From: Methanoregula sp.
Lineage (GTDB): Archaea; Halobacteriota; Methanomicrobia; Methanomicrobiales; Methanospirillaceae
Assembly (NCBI GenBank): GCA_041645435.1
Contig: JBAZQB010000002.1
Span: forward strand, 124,001 to 188,000
Length of the DNA stretch: 64,000 nt
Reading direction: 5' to 3'
Shown one piece after another: positions 27,769 through 36,925 of this stretch. Position numbers and translations under genes: made by a program. Numbering within the stretch: position 1 is the first letter of the stretch; every line of letters begins with the position of its first letter. A model generated the notes under the pieces. The model was not told the origin of the DNA. It was given only the letters and a program-made list of their open reading frames with translations, and did no database searches.

Positions 27769-29397
27769 ATGGCTGTCATCACCCTTCCCTACAAGTATCT
27801 TGAGCGGCTGACCCGTACCGACCGGAAGACGATCCTCGACAAGGTCGCCCTCATCGGATCGGACGTTGAGCGGACCGAGGAAGACCACGCAGACGTGGAG
27901 TTCTTCCCGGACCGCCCCGATCTCTTCTCTCCGGAAGGTGTAGCCCGGGCCATGCGGGGCTACCTCGGGATCGAGACCGGTCTTTCATCGTACCCGGTTA
28001 AACCGTCCGGCATAAAGTTCTCGGTCGATCCCGCGCTTGCGAACATCCGTCCCGTTCTTGGTGCAGCGGTCATCCGCGGGGTTTCGTTCGACGACGAGTC
28101 GATCCAGAGCATCATGTCCCTGCAGGAGTCGCTCCACTGGGCAGTCGGCAGGGGCAGGAGCAAGGTCGCGATCGGCATCCACGATATGGACACGGTCAAA
28201 CCTCCGTTCCATTATATCGCCTCCCGGCCAAGCCGCGGGTTCATCCCCCTCGATTTCAAAGAGAAGATGACGATGGCGGAGATCCTTGAGAAGCACCCGA
28301 AAGGCAGGGATTATGCAAAGATCGTCAAAGACTTCCCGCTCTACCCGCTCATCGTGGACGACGATGACCATGTCCTCTCGTTCCCCCCGATCATCAACGG
28401 CGAGCGGACACGGGTGACTATAGACACAAAGAACATCCTTCTCGACACGACCGGCACCGACAAGCGGGCGGTCAGTGTGGCCGTGAATATCATCTGCACG
28501 GCGATGGCAGAAGCAGGCGCAACCATCGAGAGTGTTGAGATCGGAGGAGTGCAGACTCCGACCCTTGCCCCCGCAGAACGCATGGTGAGCGTGAAAGAGT
28601 GCTCACGGCTTCTTGGTATCGAGCTGACCGCAGCGTCGATGGCAGACCTTCTCCGGAAAATGCGCTTCGGTGCCGAACCGGAGGGTGCAGACACGGTAAA
28701 GGTACAGGTGCCCTGCTACCGGGCCGACATCATGCACGACTGGGACCTGTTCGAAGATGTGGCGATTGCGTACGGGTATGACCGGCTCGAAAGCCAGCCG
28801 CCCAAGACCTTCACCGTGGGAAAACCCCACCCGGTGCAGGTCAACGCAGCCTTGGCCCGCGAAGCCTTCTGCGGTCTCGGGTATCTCGAAGTGATGCCGT
28901 TTACGCTGACCAGCGAGGATGTGTTGTACGGGAAGATGCAGCGCGACGAAAAGAAAGGCGTCCTCCATGTCATGCACCCGATCAGCATCGAGAACACGGT
29001 GGTCCGGACCGAGCTCCTCCCCCTGCTGCTCGAATTTATAACCCTGAACCGGCACCGCGAACTCCCGCAGCGCCTCTTTACCGTCGGCGATGTCGTCGAT
29101 TCCTGCCTCACCTACCAGCAGGCAGCCGGTGTCAGTACCCACCCTGATGCGGACTTCTCGGAGGCCTACGCCTCGGCAGATGCGATGCTCCATGAGCTCT
29201 CCATTGAGTACACCGTGAAGGAGTCAGCCGATGCAGCCTTTATTGAGGGACGCCGGGGCGATATTATTTCCGGCGGAAAAAAGATTGGTGTCTTTGGCGA
29301 GATCCATCCCGCCGTCTTGAACGCGTTTGAACTCGAACACTCTGTTGCAGCGTTTGAGTTCGACCTCAGAGCCGTACCGGGATATCCCGTGCTCTGA
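27769..29397 (+). CDS. pheT: Phenylalanyl-tRNA synthetase beta subunit
   Basis: 542 residues, archaeal length. B3/B4 editing domain, B5 region ([23 protein letters not shown]) and the inactive synthetase-like B6/B7 fold. Start ATG 27769 follows AGGAGG; the longer frame from 27709 overlaps pheS. The 3' end overlaps the convergent hisF end by 32 bases. Confidence 0.95.
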   Translation: MAVITLPYKYLERLTRTDRKTILDKVALIGSDVERTEEDHADVEFFPDRPDLFSPEGVARAMRGYLGIETGLSSYPVKPSGIKFSVDPALANIRPVLGAAVIRGVSFDDESIQSIMSLQESLHWAVGRGRSKVAIGIHDMDTVKPPFHYIASRPSRGFIPLDFKEKMTMAEILEKHPKGRDYAKIVKDFPLYPLIVDDDDHVLSFPPIINGERTRVTIDTKNILLDTTGTDKRAVSVAVNIICTAMAEAGATIESVEIGGVQTPTLAPAERMVSVKECSRLLGIELTAASMADLLRKMRFGAEPEGADTVKVQVPCYRADIMHDWDLFEDVAIAYGYDRLESQPPKTFTVGKPHPVQVNAALAREAFCGLGYLEVMPFTLTSEDVLYGKMQRDEKKGVLHVMHPISIENTVVRTELLPLLLEFITLNRHRELPQRLFTVGDVVDSCLTYQQAAGVSTHPDADFSEAYASADAMLHELSIEYTVKESADAAFIEGRRGDIISGGKKIGVFGEIHPAVLNAFELEHSVAAFEFDLRAVPGYPVL

Positions 29398-30172
29398 GAT
29401 ACTCTTTTACCTCTTTTACGGTGAACTCCCCGAAGTGAAAGACGCTTGCCGCAAGGCAGGCATCGGCCTTTCCCCGGGTAAAGCCGTCATAGAAATGCGA
29501 TAAGGTCCCGACCCCCCCGCTGGCAATCACCGGGATGCCGGCAGCATCGGAAATTGCGGCGGTTACTGCAAGATCAAACCCGTTCTTGGTGCCATCGGTC
29601 TCCATACTGGTGAGCAGGATCTCTCCCGCACCCCGCTCCTCGGCTTCCTTTGCCCATGCAACGGCATCGATACCGGTGGGTTTGCTGCCCCCGTAGATGA
29701 CCACTTCGTACCAGCACTTTGTCCCGTTTTCGAGGAACACGGGGATTGCTTTTTCGTTTGGTGTGAAATTACGGCGCACGTCCATGGCAACCACGATACA
29801 CTGGGTGCCGAAGGATTCTGCGCCACGGGTGATCAGGGTGGGATCATGTACGGCACTCGTGTTCATGCTCACTTTATCGGCGCCGGCCCGGAGAATCTGC
29901 TGGATATCCTCTAAAGAACGGATACCCCCGCCAACAGTGAGGGGAAGGAAGAGCTGGTCTGCTGCCCGTTTGATCAGCTCGATAATGATGCCCCGTTTTT
30001 CCTTCGATGCGGTGATATCCAGGAACACCACTTCATCGGCGCCCTGCTCATTGTAGCGCTCAGCCAGCTCCACCGGGTCACCGGCATCCCGCAGGCCGAG
30101 AAAATTCGTCCCCTTGACCACCCTGCCATCCTTGAGATCGAGGCAGGGGATGATCCGTCGTGTGAGCACCAT
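29366..30172 (-). CDS. hisF: Imidazole glycerol phosphate synthase cyclase subunit
   Basis: 268 residues. [19 protein letters not shown] at the start (catalytic Asp), VGGGIRS phosphate loop, [23 protein letters not shown] (second catalytic Asp) and IASGGVG. Closes the imidazole ring in histidine synthesis together with HisH, which is not in this window. ATG 30172 is preferred to 30193 because the TIM barrel begins at once. Confidence 0.96.
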   Translation of the reverse strand: MVLTRRIIPCLDLKDGRVVKGTNFLGLRDAGDPVELAERYNEQGADEVVFLDITASKEKRGIIIELIKRAADQLFLPLTVGGGIRSLEDIQQILRAGADKVSMNTSAVHDPTLITRGAESFGTQCIVVAMDVRRNFTPNEKAIPVFLENGTKCWYEVVIYGGSKPTGIDAVAWAKEAEERGAGEILLTSMETDGTKNGFDLAVTAAISDAAGIPVIASGGVGTLSHFYDGFTRGKADACLAASVFHFGEFTVKEVKEYLRARDIPVRL

Positions 30173-30337
30173 TGATAAAAACTGGGCGTGCAATCCCTAT
30201 CTATATTTCTCAAAGCACGAATATCTGGATGAACGTGTCTTTATCCCGGAGTTTTTATGTAACTTGGCGTGTCTATTCATAGGGTACGACAGGATACGGG
30301 CAGGTGCTTTAACGAGCATCGCCATGGTGAGATTTTT

Positions 30338-31564
30338 ATGAGTTCAGGAAAACTGAAAATGGAATGGGCTGCGCAGTACATGCCGGTGCTCGCTGCCATA
30401 AAAAAACAGTTTGTCAAGGAAAAACCGTTTGCCGGTATGACCATTGGTATGGCACTGCATGTCGAAGCCAAGACTGCCAACCTCGTTTCAACCCTTGCAG
30501 CCGGCGGGGCCGAGGTACATATCACGGGATGCAACCCGCTCTCTACGCAGGACGATGTTGCAGAAGCCCTCAACCATGTAAAAAATGTCCACTGCTATGC
30601 AAAACGCGCCTGCTCGGTGGAGGAATACTATGCTGCGATCGATCTCGTGCTGGATGCAAAGCCCGTTATCACCATCGATGACGGGATGGACCTGATCCAT
30701 TACATCCACACCAAGCGCCGCGACCTCATCAAGAAAGTCATTGGTGGCTGTGAGGAAACAACAACAGGTATCCACCGCCTCCGCGCAATGGCAGCAGAGG
30801 GCAAACTCGAGTTCCCGGTCATTGCCGTGAACGATACACCGATGAAGCGGTTCTTTGACAATGTTCACGGGACCGGAGAGAGTGCACTCACGTCTATTAT
30901 GATTACGACCAACACCCTGATTGCCGGAAAGTACGTGGTCGTTGCCGGTTACGGGTACTGCGGACGGGGTCTTGCAAAGAAGGCCCACGGACTTGGTGCC
31001 AAGGTCATTGTCACCGAGATCGATTCCCGCCGGGCGCTCGAGGCGCACATGGACGGGTACATGGTCATGACCATGGACGAGGCAGCAGCGCTCGGGGACA
31101 TCTTCATCACCACCACCGGCAATGTGGCCGTGATCAACCAGCGGCACTTCAGGAAACTCAAAGACGGTGCCATCCTCTCCAACGCCGGCCACTTCAATGT
31201 CGAGATCGATATCGAATGGCTCCACAAGAACGCCGACAAGGTCATCCAGCGGGAAGGTATCGAGACATTCATGCTCAAGGGAAAGGCAGTCCATGTGCTC
31301 GCCGAGGGCAGGCTTGTCAATCTTGCAACACCCAAGGGGATGGGTCACCCGATCGAGGTCATGGACTTAAGTTTCGCCCTTCAGGCACTCTGCACCCAGC
31401 ACATTGCCAGGAATGGCAAAAAACTCAAGGGTGGGGTTTACGAAGTCCCGGCGGAGATCGATGAGCAGGTCGCAAACCTCAAACTCTCCTCGCTCGGGCT
31501 TTCTATCGATGCCCAGTCCAAAGAGCAGAAAAAATACCAGTGCAGCTGGGATATCGGGACCTGA
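30338..31564 (+). CDS. ahcY: S-adenosylhomocysteine / S-inosylhomocysteine hydrolase family
   Basis: 408 residues. KMEWAAQYMPVL start, GMALHVEAKTANLV substrate region, GGCEETTTGIHRL, VAGYGYCGRGLAKKAHGLGA Rossmann NAD site, SNAGHFNVEID. In several methanogens this family acts on S-inosylhomocysteine after deamination of SAH; sequence alone does not decide. ATG 30338 follows GGTGAG. It regenerates homocysteine from methyltransferase by-product. Confidence 0.92.
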   Translation: MSSGKLKMEWAAQYMPVLAAIKKQFVKEKPFAGMTIGMALHVEAKTANLVSTLAAGGAEVHITGCNPLSTQDDVAEALNHVKNVHCYAKRACSVEEYYAAIDLVLDAKPVITIDDGMDLIHYIHTKRRDLIKKVIGGCEETTTGIHRLRAMAAEGKLEFPVIAVNDTPMKRFFDNVHGTGESALTSIMITTNTLIAGKYVVVAGYGYCGRGLAKKAHGLGAKVIVTEIDSRRALEAHMDGYMVMTMDEAAALGDIFITTTGNVAVINQRHFRKLKDGAILSNAGHFNVEIDIEWLHKNADKVIQREGIETFMLKGKAVHVLAEGRLVNLATPKGMGHPIEVMDLSFALQALCTQHIARNGKKLKGGVYEVPAEIDEQVANLKLSSLGLSIDAQSKEQKKYQCSWDIGT

Positions 31565-31751
31565 AGGTTCCGGAAATATTTTTTCTTTTTTTTATTCGGG
31601 ATTATTTCAGATATTCTCTTTTTACTTATACGAATTTCACATGGCGATAACGGGCTCTCAGGGATGGACAAGCATCCCTGCTTCGCCAAGGTCGGTTAAT
31701 CCGAGAATGCAGAAATAAAAACAACCTGTTTTGCCGCCACGGGGGCACCCT

Positions 31752-31765
31752 GTCGGGGGCGGCGG
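31752..31765. repeat. GC-rich dispersed element, copy 3 (inverted)
   Basis: GTCGGGGGCGGCGG is the exact reverse complement of the core at 560-592 and 11910-11923. It lies between ahcY and the glycosylase gene. The rest of the 31565-31807 spacer shows no gene. Confidence 0.5.
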
Positions 31766-31807
31766 AACACTCACAATTAAAACTCATATCGTAAAATATC
31801 CGGAATC

Positions 31808-32656
31808 TCACCCTTCTCTCGCTGCATACAAGTACTCCTGAGCATACCCGCAGTATTCCCCGAAATGTTCCCGGGCAAACATGCGGATGGTATTGTAATC
31901 CCGGTTGGTGAGCCCGGCCTCGAGATCCAGAGTTGGAAGATAATTCTGCTGCATAATCCGCCGTATCCAGACATCGACCGGGAAAGCTTCGTATTTCTGG
32001 AATGCAAAGAGCAGGATGCAGTCCGCTGCTTTTGGTCCCACTCCGTTTAGTTTCATCAGTTCTTTACGGGCGTCCTCGTACGGGAGCCTGGTGATGGTAT
32101 CTTCCCACAGGTTCTCTTCGGTGATCGAACAGGAAGTGCCAAAGACATACGGCTGGCGGTATCCCAGCCGGCACACCGTAAGCCCGTCATGTCCCTCGCA
32201 GGAGATGGATGAAGGATCGGGAAACGCGTAATAGGTCTCCCCCTCAAATTTGATCGCTTTCCCGAACTGTTCCGCAAGAGAGGCTATCCTGCGGCGGATT
32301 GTCGGGATATTCGAATTTGTCGAACAGATGTAGGAGATCAGGCACTCCCATGGTGGCTGACGTACGAGGCGAAGTCCTCTGCACCTGCTGATCGCTGCGT
32401 GGATGAACGGATCCTGGTCAATGCGTTTTATAACCTGCTCCAAATCGAGATCCAGGGAAAAATAGTTTCGGATAAATGCGCGATTTGCTCCTTCAAAGAT
32501 CAGGTTCGATCCATCCTGCCGGATCTTAATGACCTTGTCTTTGACAACACCGTACCACCATCCATCTTCTGTCCTTTCCCAGCGGAATACCTGGCCACAA
32601 CCCAGTGTCTGGTCAAGAGAAAATGGCAGATCCGCCGAAAGGGAGATTTTTGGCAT
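31808..32656 (-). CDS. ogg: 8-oxoguanine DNA glycosylase (OGG1-type)
   Basis: 282 residues, same order as OGG1/AlkA-type enzymes: N-terminal beta domain (TLGCGQVFRW), helical domain with ICSTNSNIPTIRRRI, helix-hairpin-helix LNGVGPKAADCILLFAF followed by the catalytic Asp region FPVDVWIRRIM. The Lys of the hairpin (GPKAAD) would be the Schiff-base residue. Removes oxidised guanine; base excision repair partner of nfo. Confidence 0.88.
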   Translation of the reverse strand: MPKISLSADLPFSLDQTLGCGQVFRWERTEDGWWYGVVKDKVIKIRQDGSNLIFEGANRAFIRNYFSLDLDLEQVIKRIDQDPFIHAAISRCRGLRLVRQPPWECLISYICSTNSNIPTIRRRIASLAEQFGKAIKFEGETYYAFPDPSSISCEGHDGLTVCRLGYRQPYVFGTSCSITEENLWEDTITRLPYEDARKELMKLNGVGPKAADCILLFAFQKYEAFPVDVWIRRIMQQNYLPTLDLEAGLTNRDYNTIRMFAREHFGEYCGYAQEYLYAAREG

Positions 32657-32830
32657 AAGGAGATCTATCGTATCGTCTGTTGTTCAATCCATATATGGTA
32701 TACCCAGTTCCTGTTCTTTTAAAATACCGGATATTTTCCCTGCAATGATCTGCAATTGTATATCATGATATAAAACCAGGTCCGGATCAGAACGGATAGC
32801 ATTTTAATATATAAATCAAAAGTTGTTCTT

Positions 32831-33157
32831 ATGGAACTCGCTGAAAGCTTAAAGGAATTCATTGAAGAAGGACAGGACTGGGAACGTAAGAATACATCGG
32901 TTAAAGGGGTCTCTATCATCCGGCTTCCCCAATATAAGAACCGAGCCGCCTCCCTTGCCATTGACATCAATCCCATCGGGGAAAACGGGCTCCCGATGAA
33001 GAAAAAAGGGATTATGATCATGACTGCTGCAGAGCTGTCTGCTTTCCGGGAAGCGTTCAAGAATGAAAAACTCGACAATCTCATTACGGTCCTGGAAGAC
33101 ATCACCGGGCGCAAACCTGCAGGAAAACCCGTCAAGGCAGATGTTGTCCAGCTGTAA
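32831..33157 (+). CDS. Conserved-looking hypothetical protein
   Basis: 108 residues, soluble, charged at both ends, with a middle of beta strands (GVSIIRLPQY, SLAIDINPIG, GIMIMTAAELSAF) and a C-terminal helix. Codon use matches its neighbours. A TATA-like TTTTAATATATAAATC lies about 20 bases upstream, compatible with a leaderless transcript. Not assigned to a family. Confidence 0.65.
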   Translation: MELAESLKEFIEEGQDWERKNTSVKGVSIIRLPQYKNRAASLAIDINPIGENGLPMKKKGIMIMTAAELSAFREAFKNEKLDNLITVLEDITGRKPAGKPVKADVVQL

Positions 33158-33195
33158 ACCCGGAATATTCAGATAAAAACTCTGGCTGCGGAGGG

Positions 33196-33684
33196 ATGAT
33201 TATCAGGAAATGGATAGCGGTATTTATAATCGTGATTCTGGCAACGGTGGCGTTATCGGGGTGCCTTGGTGTGAAGACGCCCGCCGTTTCACGTCCGACA
33301 CCTCCCGCGGTATTTGTCGATTATCACCGCACAGGAGGTATTGCTGGTCTGGATGACAGGATTGTCATTTTTGATAACGGGGTTGCAGTCATCTCACAAA
33401 AAAGCGCCAGCACTGAGATCACGTTAAACCAGACGGATCTTGACAGGATAAGTGAAATTTTTAAAGAGGCACAGTTTTCCATGTTATTGGGGAATTATAC
33501 CTCCCGGCGCGGATCTGCCGATTACTTCCGGTATACTATCAGTTATCACAGCAAAACGGTGGTTGCTGAGGATTCAGCAGTCCCTCCGTCATTGCAACCC
33601 GTGATAGACGAGATGAACCGGATTATAAATAAGGCCACTGGCGGGGAACGGACGGATCGTCCGTTTGCAAACCTGCATTATTAA
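33196..33684 (+). CDS. Predicted lipoprotein
   Basis: 162 residues: signal peptide AVFIIVILATVALSGC with lipobox, Pro-rich linker, then about 125 residues (VFVDYHRTGGIAGLDDRIVIFDNGVAVISQ ...) with a beta-alpha pattern. The purine tract GGAGGG touches the ATG, an unusually short spacing. No function recognised. Confidence 0.7.
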   Translation: MIIRKWIAVFIIVILATVALSGCLGVKTPAVSRPTPPAVFVDYHRTGGIAGLDDRIVIFDNGVAVISQKSASTEITLNQTDLDRISEIFKEAQFSMLLGNYTSRRGSADYFRYTISYHSKTVVAEDSAVPPSLQPVIDEMNRIINKATGGERTDRPFANLHY

Positions 33685-33742
33685 TTTTTGCGTCTGCTGT
33701 TCTCACGGGCTTATCCGGAAAAATAACATTAAAAAAAGGAAA

Positions 33743-34636
33743 TTATTTCTTTTCATACATGCACGACTGGACGTCGTGACCGAGTTTACCGATTGCATCG
33801 GCCCGGCAGCGCTGGCAGTGGCGCATCTGTTTGACATATTTCCCGCACTCGTCCTGCATCTTCCTCTTCATCTCCTGCGTGGGTGGGGCAATATCGGCGA
33901 ATTTGTACTGGGCGATGAGCGGGATGACGTTGAAGGTGTACACGCCCATCTCGCCGACCTTCTTTGCAATCGCCGGGATATGATCCTCGTTGATGCCGGG
34001 AATATAGACGGTGTTTATCTTTACAATCATGTGCCGTTTCAAGGCCTCTTCGATACCTTTCATCTGCTGGGAGAGCAGCAGTTTTGCGCCTTCGAGCCCG
34101 GTATAGCGCTTGCCATGGTAATCGATGAACTGGTAGATCTTGGCGCCGATTTCGGGATCGATGGCATTGAGGGTGACGGTGACATTCCCGACATCGTATT
34201 TTTCGAGTAGGTCGATCTTGTCGGGAAGGAGGAGGCCGTTGGTGCTAATGCATTTGATGACGTTGGGATACTCTTCGTGAAGACGCCGGAGGGTCTCGAA
34301 CGTCTCTTCGTTTGCGAGCGGTTCGCCGGGGCCCGCGATGCCGACGACCTTAATGTAATTGTACTTCTCCACCACTTTCTTGACCATATCCATGGACTCA
34401 TCGGCATTCAGGACCCGCGTGGTGACGCCGGGGCGGCTCTCGTTCACGCAGTCAAAGTCCCGGATACAGTAATTGCACTGGATATTGCATTTGGGAGCCA
34501 CGGGTATGTGGCACCTGCCGAAGCTGTGGCATGCTTTTTCGGAAAAACAGGGATGTTCATTTATTTTGCGCATCTGCGCTGCATCCCACTGGACTTTTTT
34601 CCCCGCAACGTCTGCGACTTGCACCTGATCCGCCAT
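33743..34636 (-). CDS. nifB: NifB-like radical SAM protein
   Basis: 297 residues. HIPVAPKCNIQCNYC plus DCVNESRPGV is the NifB signature (C-x3-C-x2-C cluster site), with AGPGEPLAN and late cysteines (CQRCRADAIGKLG). Length fits the stand-alone SAM core of methanogens. NifB makes the carbide-bearing core of nitrogenase cofactor, but no nif gene is near, and NifB-like proteins also occur without nitrogenase. ATG 34636 chosen; the frame is open to 34861 across the divergent promoter of the next gene. Confidence 0.85.
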   Translation of the reverse strand: MADQVQVADVAGKKVQWDAAQMRKINEHPCFSEKACHSFGRCHIPVAPKCNIQCNYCIRDFDCVNESRPGVTTRVLNADESMDMVKKVVEKYNYIKVVGIAGPGEPLANEETFETLRRLHEEYPNVIKCISTNGLLLPDKIDLLEKYDVGNVTVTLNAIDPEIGAKIYQFIDYHGKRYTGLEGAKLLLSQQMKGIEEALKRHMIVKINTVYIPGINEDHIPAIAKKVGEMGVYTFNVIPLIAQYKFADIAPPTQEMKRKMQDECGKYVKQMRHCQRCRADAIGKLGHDVQSCMYEKK

Positions 34637-34814
34637 AATCAACACACTTACGTTCGTTCTGTTGGTATAAATACCGTGCAATCGTGATAGCGCATCACAC
34701 AAAAAAAAGAGATCTGCCTCTCCATCACCAATACGGCATTTCAGGTTTTTATCTCCTGACCGGTCTCCCGGGTAAATGTATAAGCTTGACCGGATTATTG
34801 TACTGGAGATAACC

Positions 34815-35375
34815 ATGAAGAGGTCTGAGAAAGTCAAGGGCAGGGAGGCGGTTGCAGCCAAAAAACGGCTCTATCCCAAACTTGCGATGGTTGCGGCAGC
34901 AGGCATACTGATTCTTGTCATTATCGGGTACGTCCTGCTCAATCCCTCCGGTGCAAAGAGCGGGGATATGGTAACGGTTGAATATACCGGCAGCCTAACT
35001 GACGGGACGGTCTTTGATTCGAATGCGAACGCAACCCCGCTCACGTTTATTATCGGGCAGGGTAAGGTTATTTTTGAAGAAAACGTCAAAGGGATGTCTC
35101 CCGGGGAGACAAAGACGGTGAATATCCCGGTTGACAAAGCGTATGGCCCGTACAATAACGCACTTGTCCATGTCGTGAACCGTTCAACACTGCCCGCTAA
35201 TATAACGCCTGTAGTCGGGAGCGTCTTAAAAATTACACGGCAACCTGACGGGGCCGTTGCCTGGGTAAAAATAATCAATGTCACCCCGTCAACTGTTACT
35301 TGGGATGAGAACCACGAACTTGCAGGAAAAGATCTTGTTTTTACTATCAGGATGATTGAGATACAGAAAGGCTGA
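34815..35375 (+). CDS. Membrane-anchored FKBP-type peptidyl-prolyl isomerase
   Basis: 186 residues: short basic N terminus, membrane helix (LAMVAAAGILILVIIGYVLL), then an FKBP domain of the archaeal insert-in-flap type (VTVEYTGSLTDGTVFDSN, PLTFIIGQGKVI, GMSPGETKTVNIPVDKAYGPY). Probably folds proteins outside the membrane. ATG 34815 follows GGAGAT; an earlier in-frame ATG (34776) lacks one. Confidence 0.85.
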   Translation: MKRSEKVKGREAVAAKKRLYPKLAMVAAAGILILVIIGYVLLNPSGAKSGDMVTVEYTGSLTDGTVFDSNANATPLTFIIGQGKVIFEENVKGMSPGETKTVNIPVDKAYGPYNNALVHVVNRSTLPANITPVVGSVLKITRQPDGAVAWVKIINVTPSTVTWDENHELAGKDLVFTIRMIEIQKG

Positions 35376-35394
35376 GGTTTTTTTTAATTATTTT

Positions 35395-35680
35395 TAATCA
35401 GAATTTTTTTTAACCGGATCCTGATTGAAATATTTTGAGCAGACTTTGATTGAAATTTTTTCATCAAACATTGATTAGAATTTTTGAAGCAGACTTTGAT
35501 TGAGATTTGTAAACCGGACCTTGCCTGCAAAATTTCAATCAAAGCTTGAATTTTATTTTTCAACCGGACTTTGATTGAAAAAAAATAACCGGATCCCTCT
35601 TTGAAATTTTTAATCAAAGTCTGATGTTAAAATGTTAACCGGACTTTGATCAAAAGTTCCTGGCAGGATCTCGATTACAA
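35395..35680. repeat. Degenerate repeat array B
   Basis: About ten variants of a roughly 28-30 base unit, built on (A/G)CCGGACTTTGATTGAAA or GCAGACTTTGATTGAAA followed by ATTTTT. Half the units are inverted (TTTCAATCAAAGCTTGAA), so hairpins form easily. No constant spacer, so not CRISPR. Same family as regions at 782-1080 and 46378-47055. Confidence 0.65.
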
Positions 35681-35719
35681 TTTTGGGCTCGGGAGATCTC
35701 AAAGGGATTTGACGCTCTT

Positions 35720-35862
35720 GGGGGTTCCAGCGCTTTAGCGCTTCCACCCCCGCCGCGTGGGCATCCCCCCTGTTGCGATAGCCCTCCAGATGGTTGATAA
35801 AAATCTGAACATGGGGGGGTCAAGGGGATGCTCCCCTTGGGCTGCCTCCCCCTCTGGGGGAG
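35720..35862. repeat. Cluster of GC-rich palindromes
   Basis: Imperfect 32-base palindrome at 35720-35751 (GGGGG ... AGCGCTTTAGCGCT ... CCCCC) and a perfect hairpin CTCCCCC-TCT-GGGGGAG at 35846-35862. They follow the repeat array directly. No gene is seen between 35376 and 35998. Confidence 0.45.
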
Positions 35863-35998
35863 CGAGGGGGTCACCTTCCTAATGGACCGTAAGGGAATAA
35901 GCAAACAATGGAAAATAAGGATTTCAACAAAACGAAATTTCTCAACAAAAAAAGTTAGGGTTGGGGAAATCTTCCCCGCCCCGTTTGTTCTTATCGCG

Positions 35999-36133
35999 TT
36001 ACTTTGGGTTGTTTCCGCCCGATTCCATGTGGTCCAGTACCCGGTCCCACACTACCAGCATGCCGGGGATGATCACATAGGCAAGCAGCCCCGTGCCGAG
36101 GAATGCTCCCATGATGATGAGTTCGTTGTCCAT
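35999..36133 (-). CDS. Small single-helix membrane protein (44 residues)
   Basis: Reads MDNELIIMGAFLGTGLLAYV then IIPGMLVVWDRVLDH and a polar tail. One membrane helix with charged flanks. GGTGAG lies just before the ATG and the gene begins 10 bases after the stop of the upstream gene, so the two are coupled. Not recognised. Confidence 0.6.
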   Translation of the reverse strand: MDNELIIMGAFLGTGLLAYVIIPGMLVVWDRVLDHMESGGNNPK

Positions 36134-36143
36134 CCTGCTCACC

Positions 36144-36647
36144 TTATCCCAGTGCGGTTACGGTATCTGCCCAGGTCTCGACCCTGCTCCGGATGGCTTC
36201 GTCCGAGAACGAGGTGAGTGTCACCTGATCGCGGCTGAAGTTGACGTAGTAGATCTCGCCATTGGCATCGTGGCACCGCAGGGTGGCCGCGAATTTCTCG
36301 CTGTCGGTGTCCCGGTACGGTGAACCCCCGAGAGCAGTTGCAATCGAGGTATCATCTTTGATCTGGTTTGCGACGCTTGTGAAGGCCGCGATGGTTGGTG
36401 CACGGACCGTGATCAAGGCGACGGTATTTGCCTCCGCGTCCTGATAGACGATGCGTGCGGTGTACCCCTGTTTGCTCTTTTCTACCGGGGGGTGGTTCAC
36501 TCCCTGTGCATTGTAGGAAACGCACTGGAAGGGGTTGTTCGTGATGACGCCCTGGACAATGTTGTCAAAGGCAGTCACATCTGCGAGCGGGTCGGCGAGC
36601 TTGCGGACCGCGCTCTTAGTTGTGTTGCTGATGCTAAAGTCTGCCAT
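36144..36647 (-). CDS. Hypothetical protein coupled to a small membrane protein
   Basis: 167 residues from ATG 36647, with GAGGAA upstream. Soluble alpha/beta pattern: helical start (SNTTKSAVRKLADPLADVTAF), then strands (YTARIVYQDAEANTVALITVRA; EIYYVNFSRDQVTLTSF) and a final helix. Two cysteines only. A hairpin in its leader (36673-36695, AGAGTGGTTC with GAACCTCTCT, one mismatch) may affect expression. Function unknown. Confidence 0.65.
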   Translation of the reverse strand: MADFSISNTTKSAVRKLADPLADVTAFDNIVQGVITNNPFQCVSYNAQGVNHPPVEKSKQGYTARIVYQDAEANTVALITVRAPTIAAFTSVANQIKDDTSIATALGGSPYRDTDSEKFAATLRCHDANGEIYYVNFSRDQVTLTSFSDEAIRSRVETWADTVTALG

Positions 36648-36792
36648 AATTTTTTCCTCTTGGTTGTTTTTTTCAGAGTGGTTCTCCGAACCTCTCTTTT
36701 TTCTGGTGTCTCGGGGCGCCCTTTGACATAACATCATGGGCTTTTGGGGTATAACGGGTAAATTGCGGGGTCTGAAGGGGGAGCAGGGAGAA

Positions 36793-36810
36793 GCGGATTT
36801 GGTAATCCGC
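36793..36810. repeat. Perfect hairpin in spacer
   Basis: GCGGATT, loop TGGT, AATCCGC. On the minus strand it follows the T-rich tract (36850-36915) that probably ends the gene at 36926. No gene in 36648-36925. Confidence 0.4.
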
Positions 36811-36925
36811 AGCCATTGACACTGCGGAATTGGTACTGGGCGACGTGATGGAAAAAGAAAAAAAATTGAAAAATATTGAAAAAAAAATAAAAAAAATGGG
36901 AAAAATAAGGGAAACAGTAAAAAAA

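Noticed and set aside
35650..35904. 84-codon frame on the minus strand in the GC-palindrome cluster
   Set aside because: It is created by palindromic GC-rich repeats; composition is Pro/Gly/Arg-biased without a start signal.
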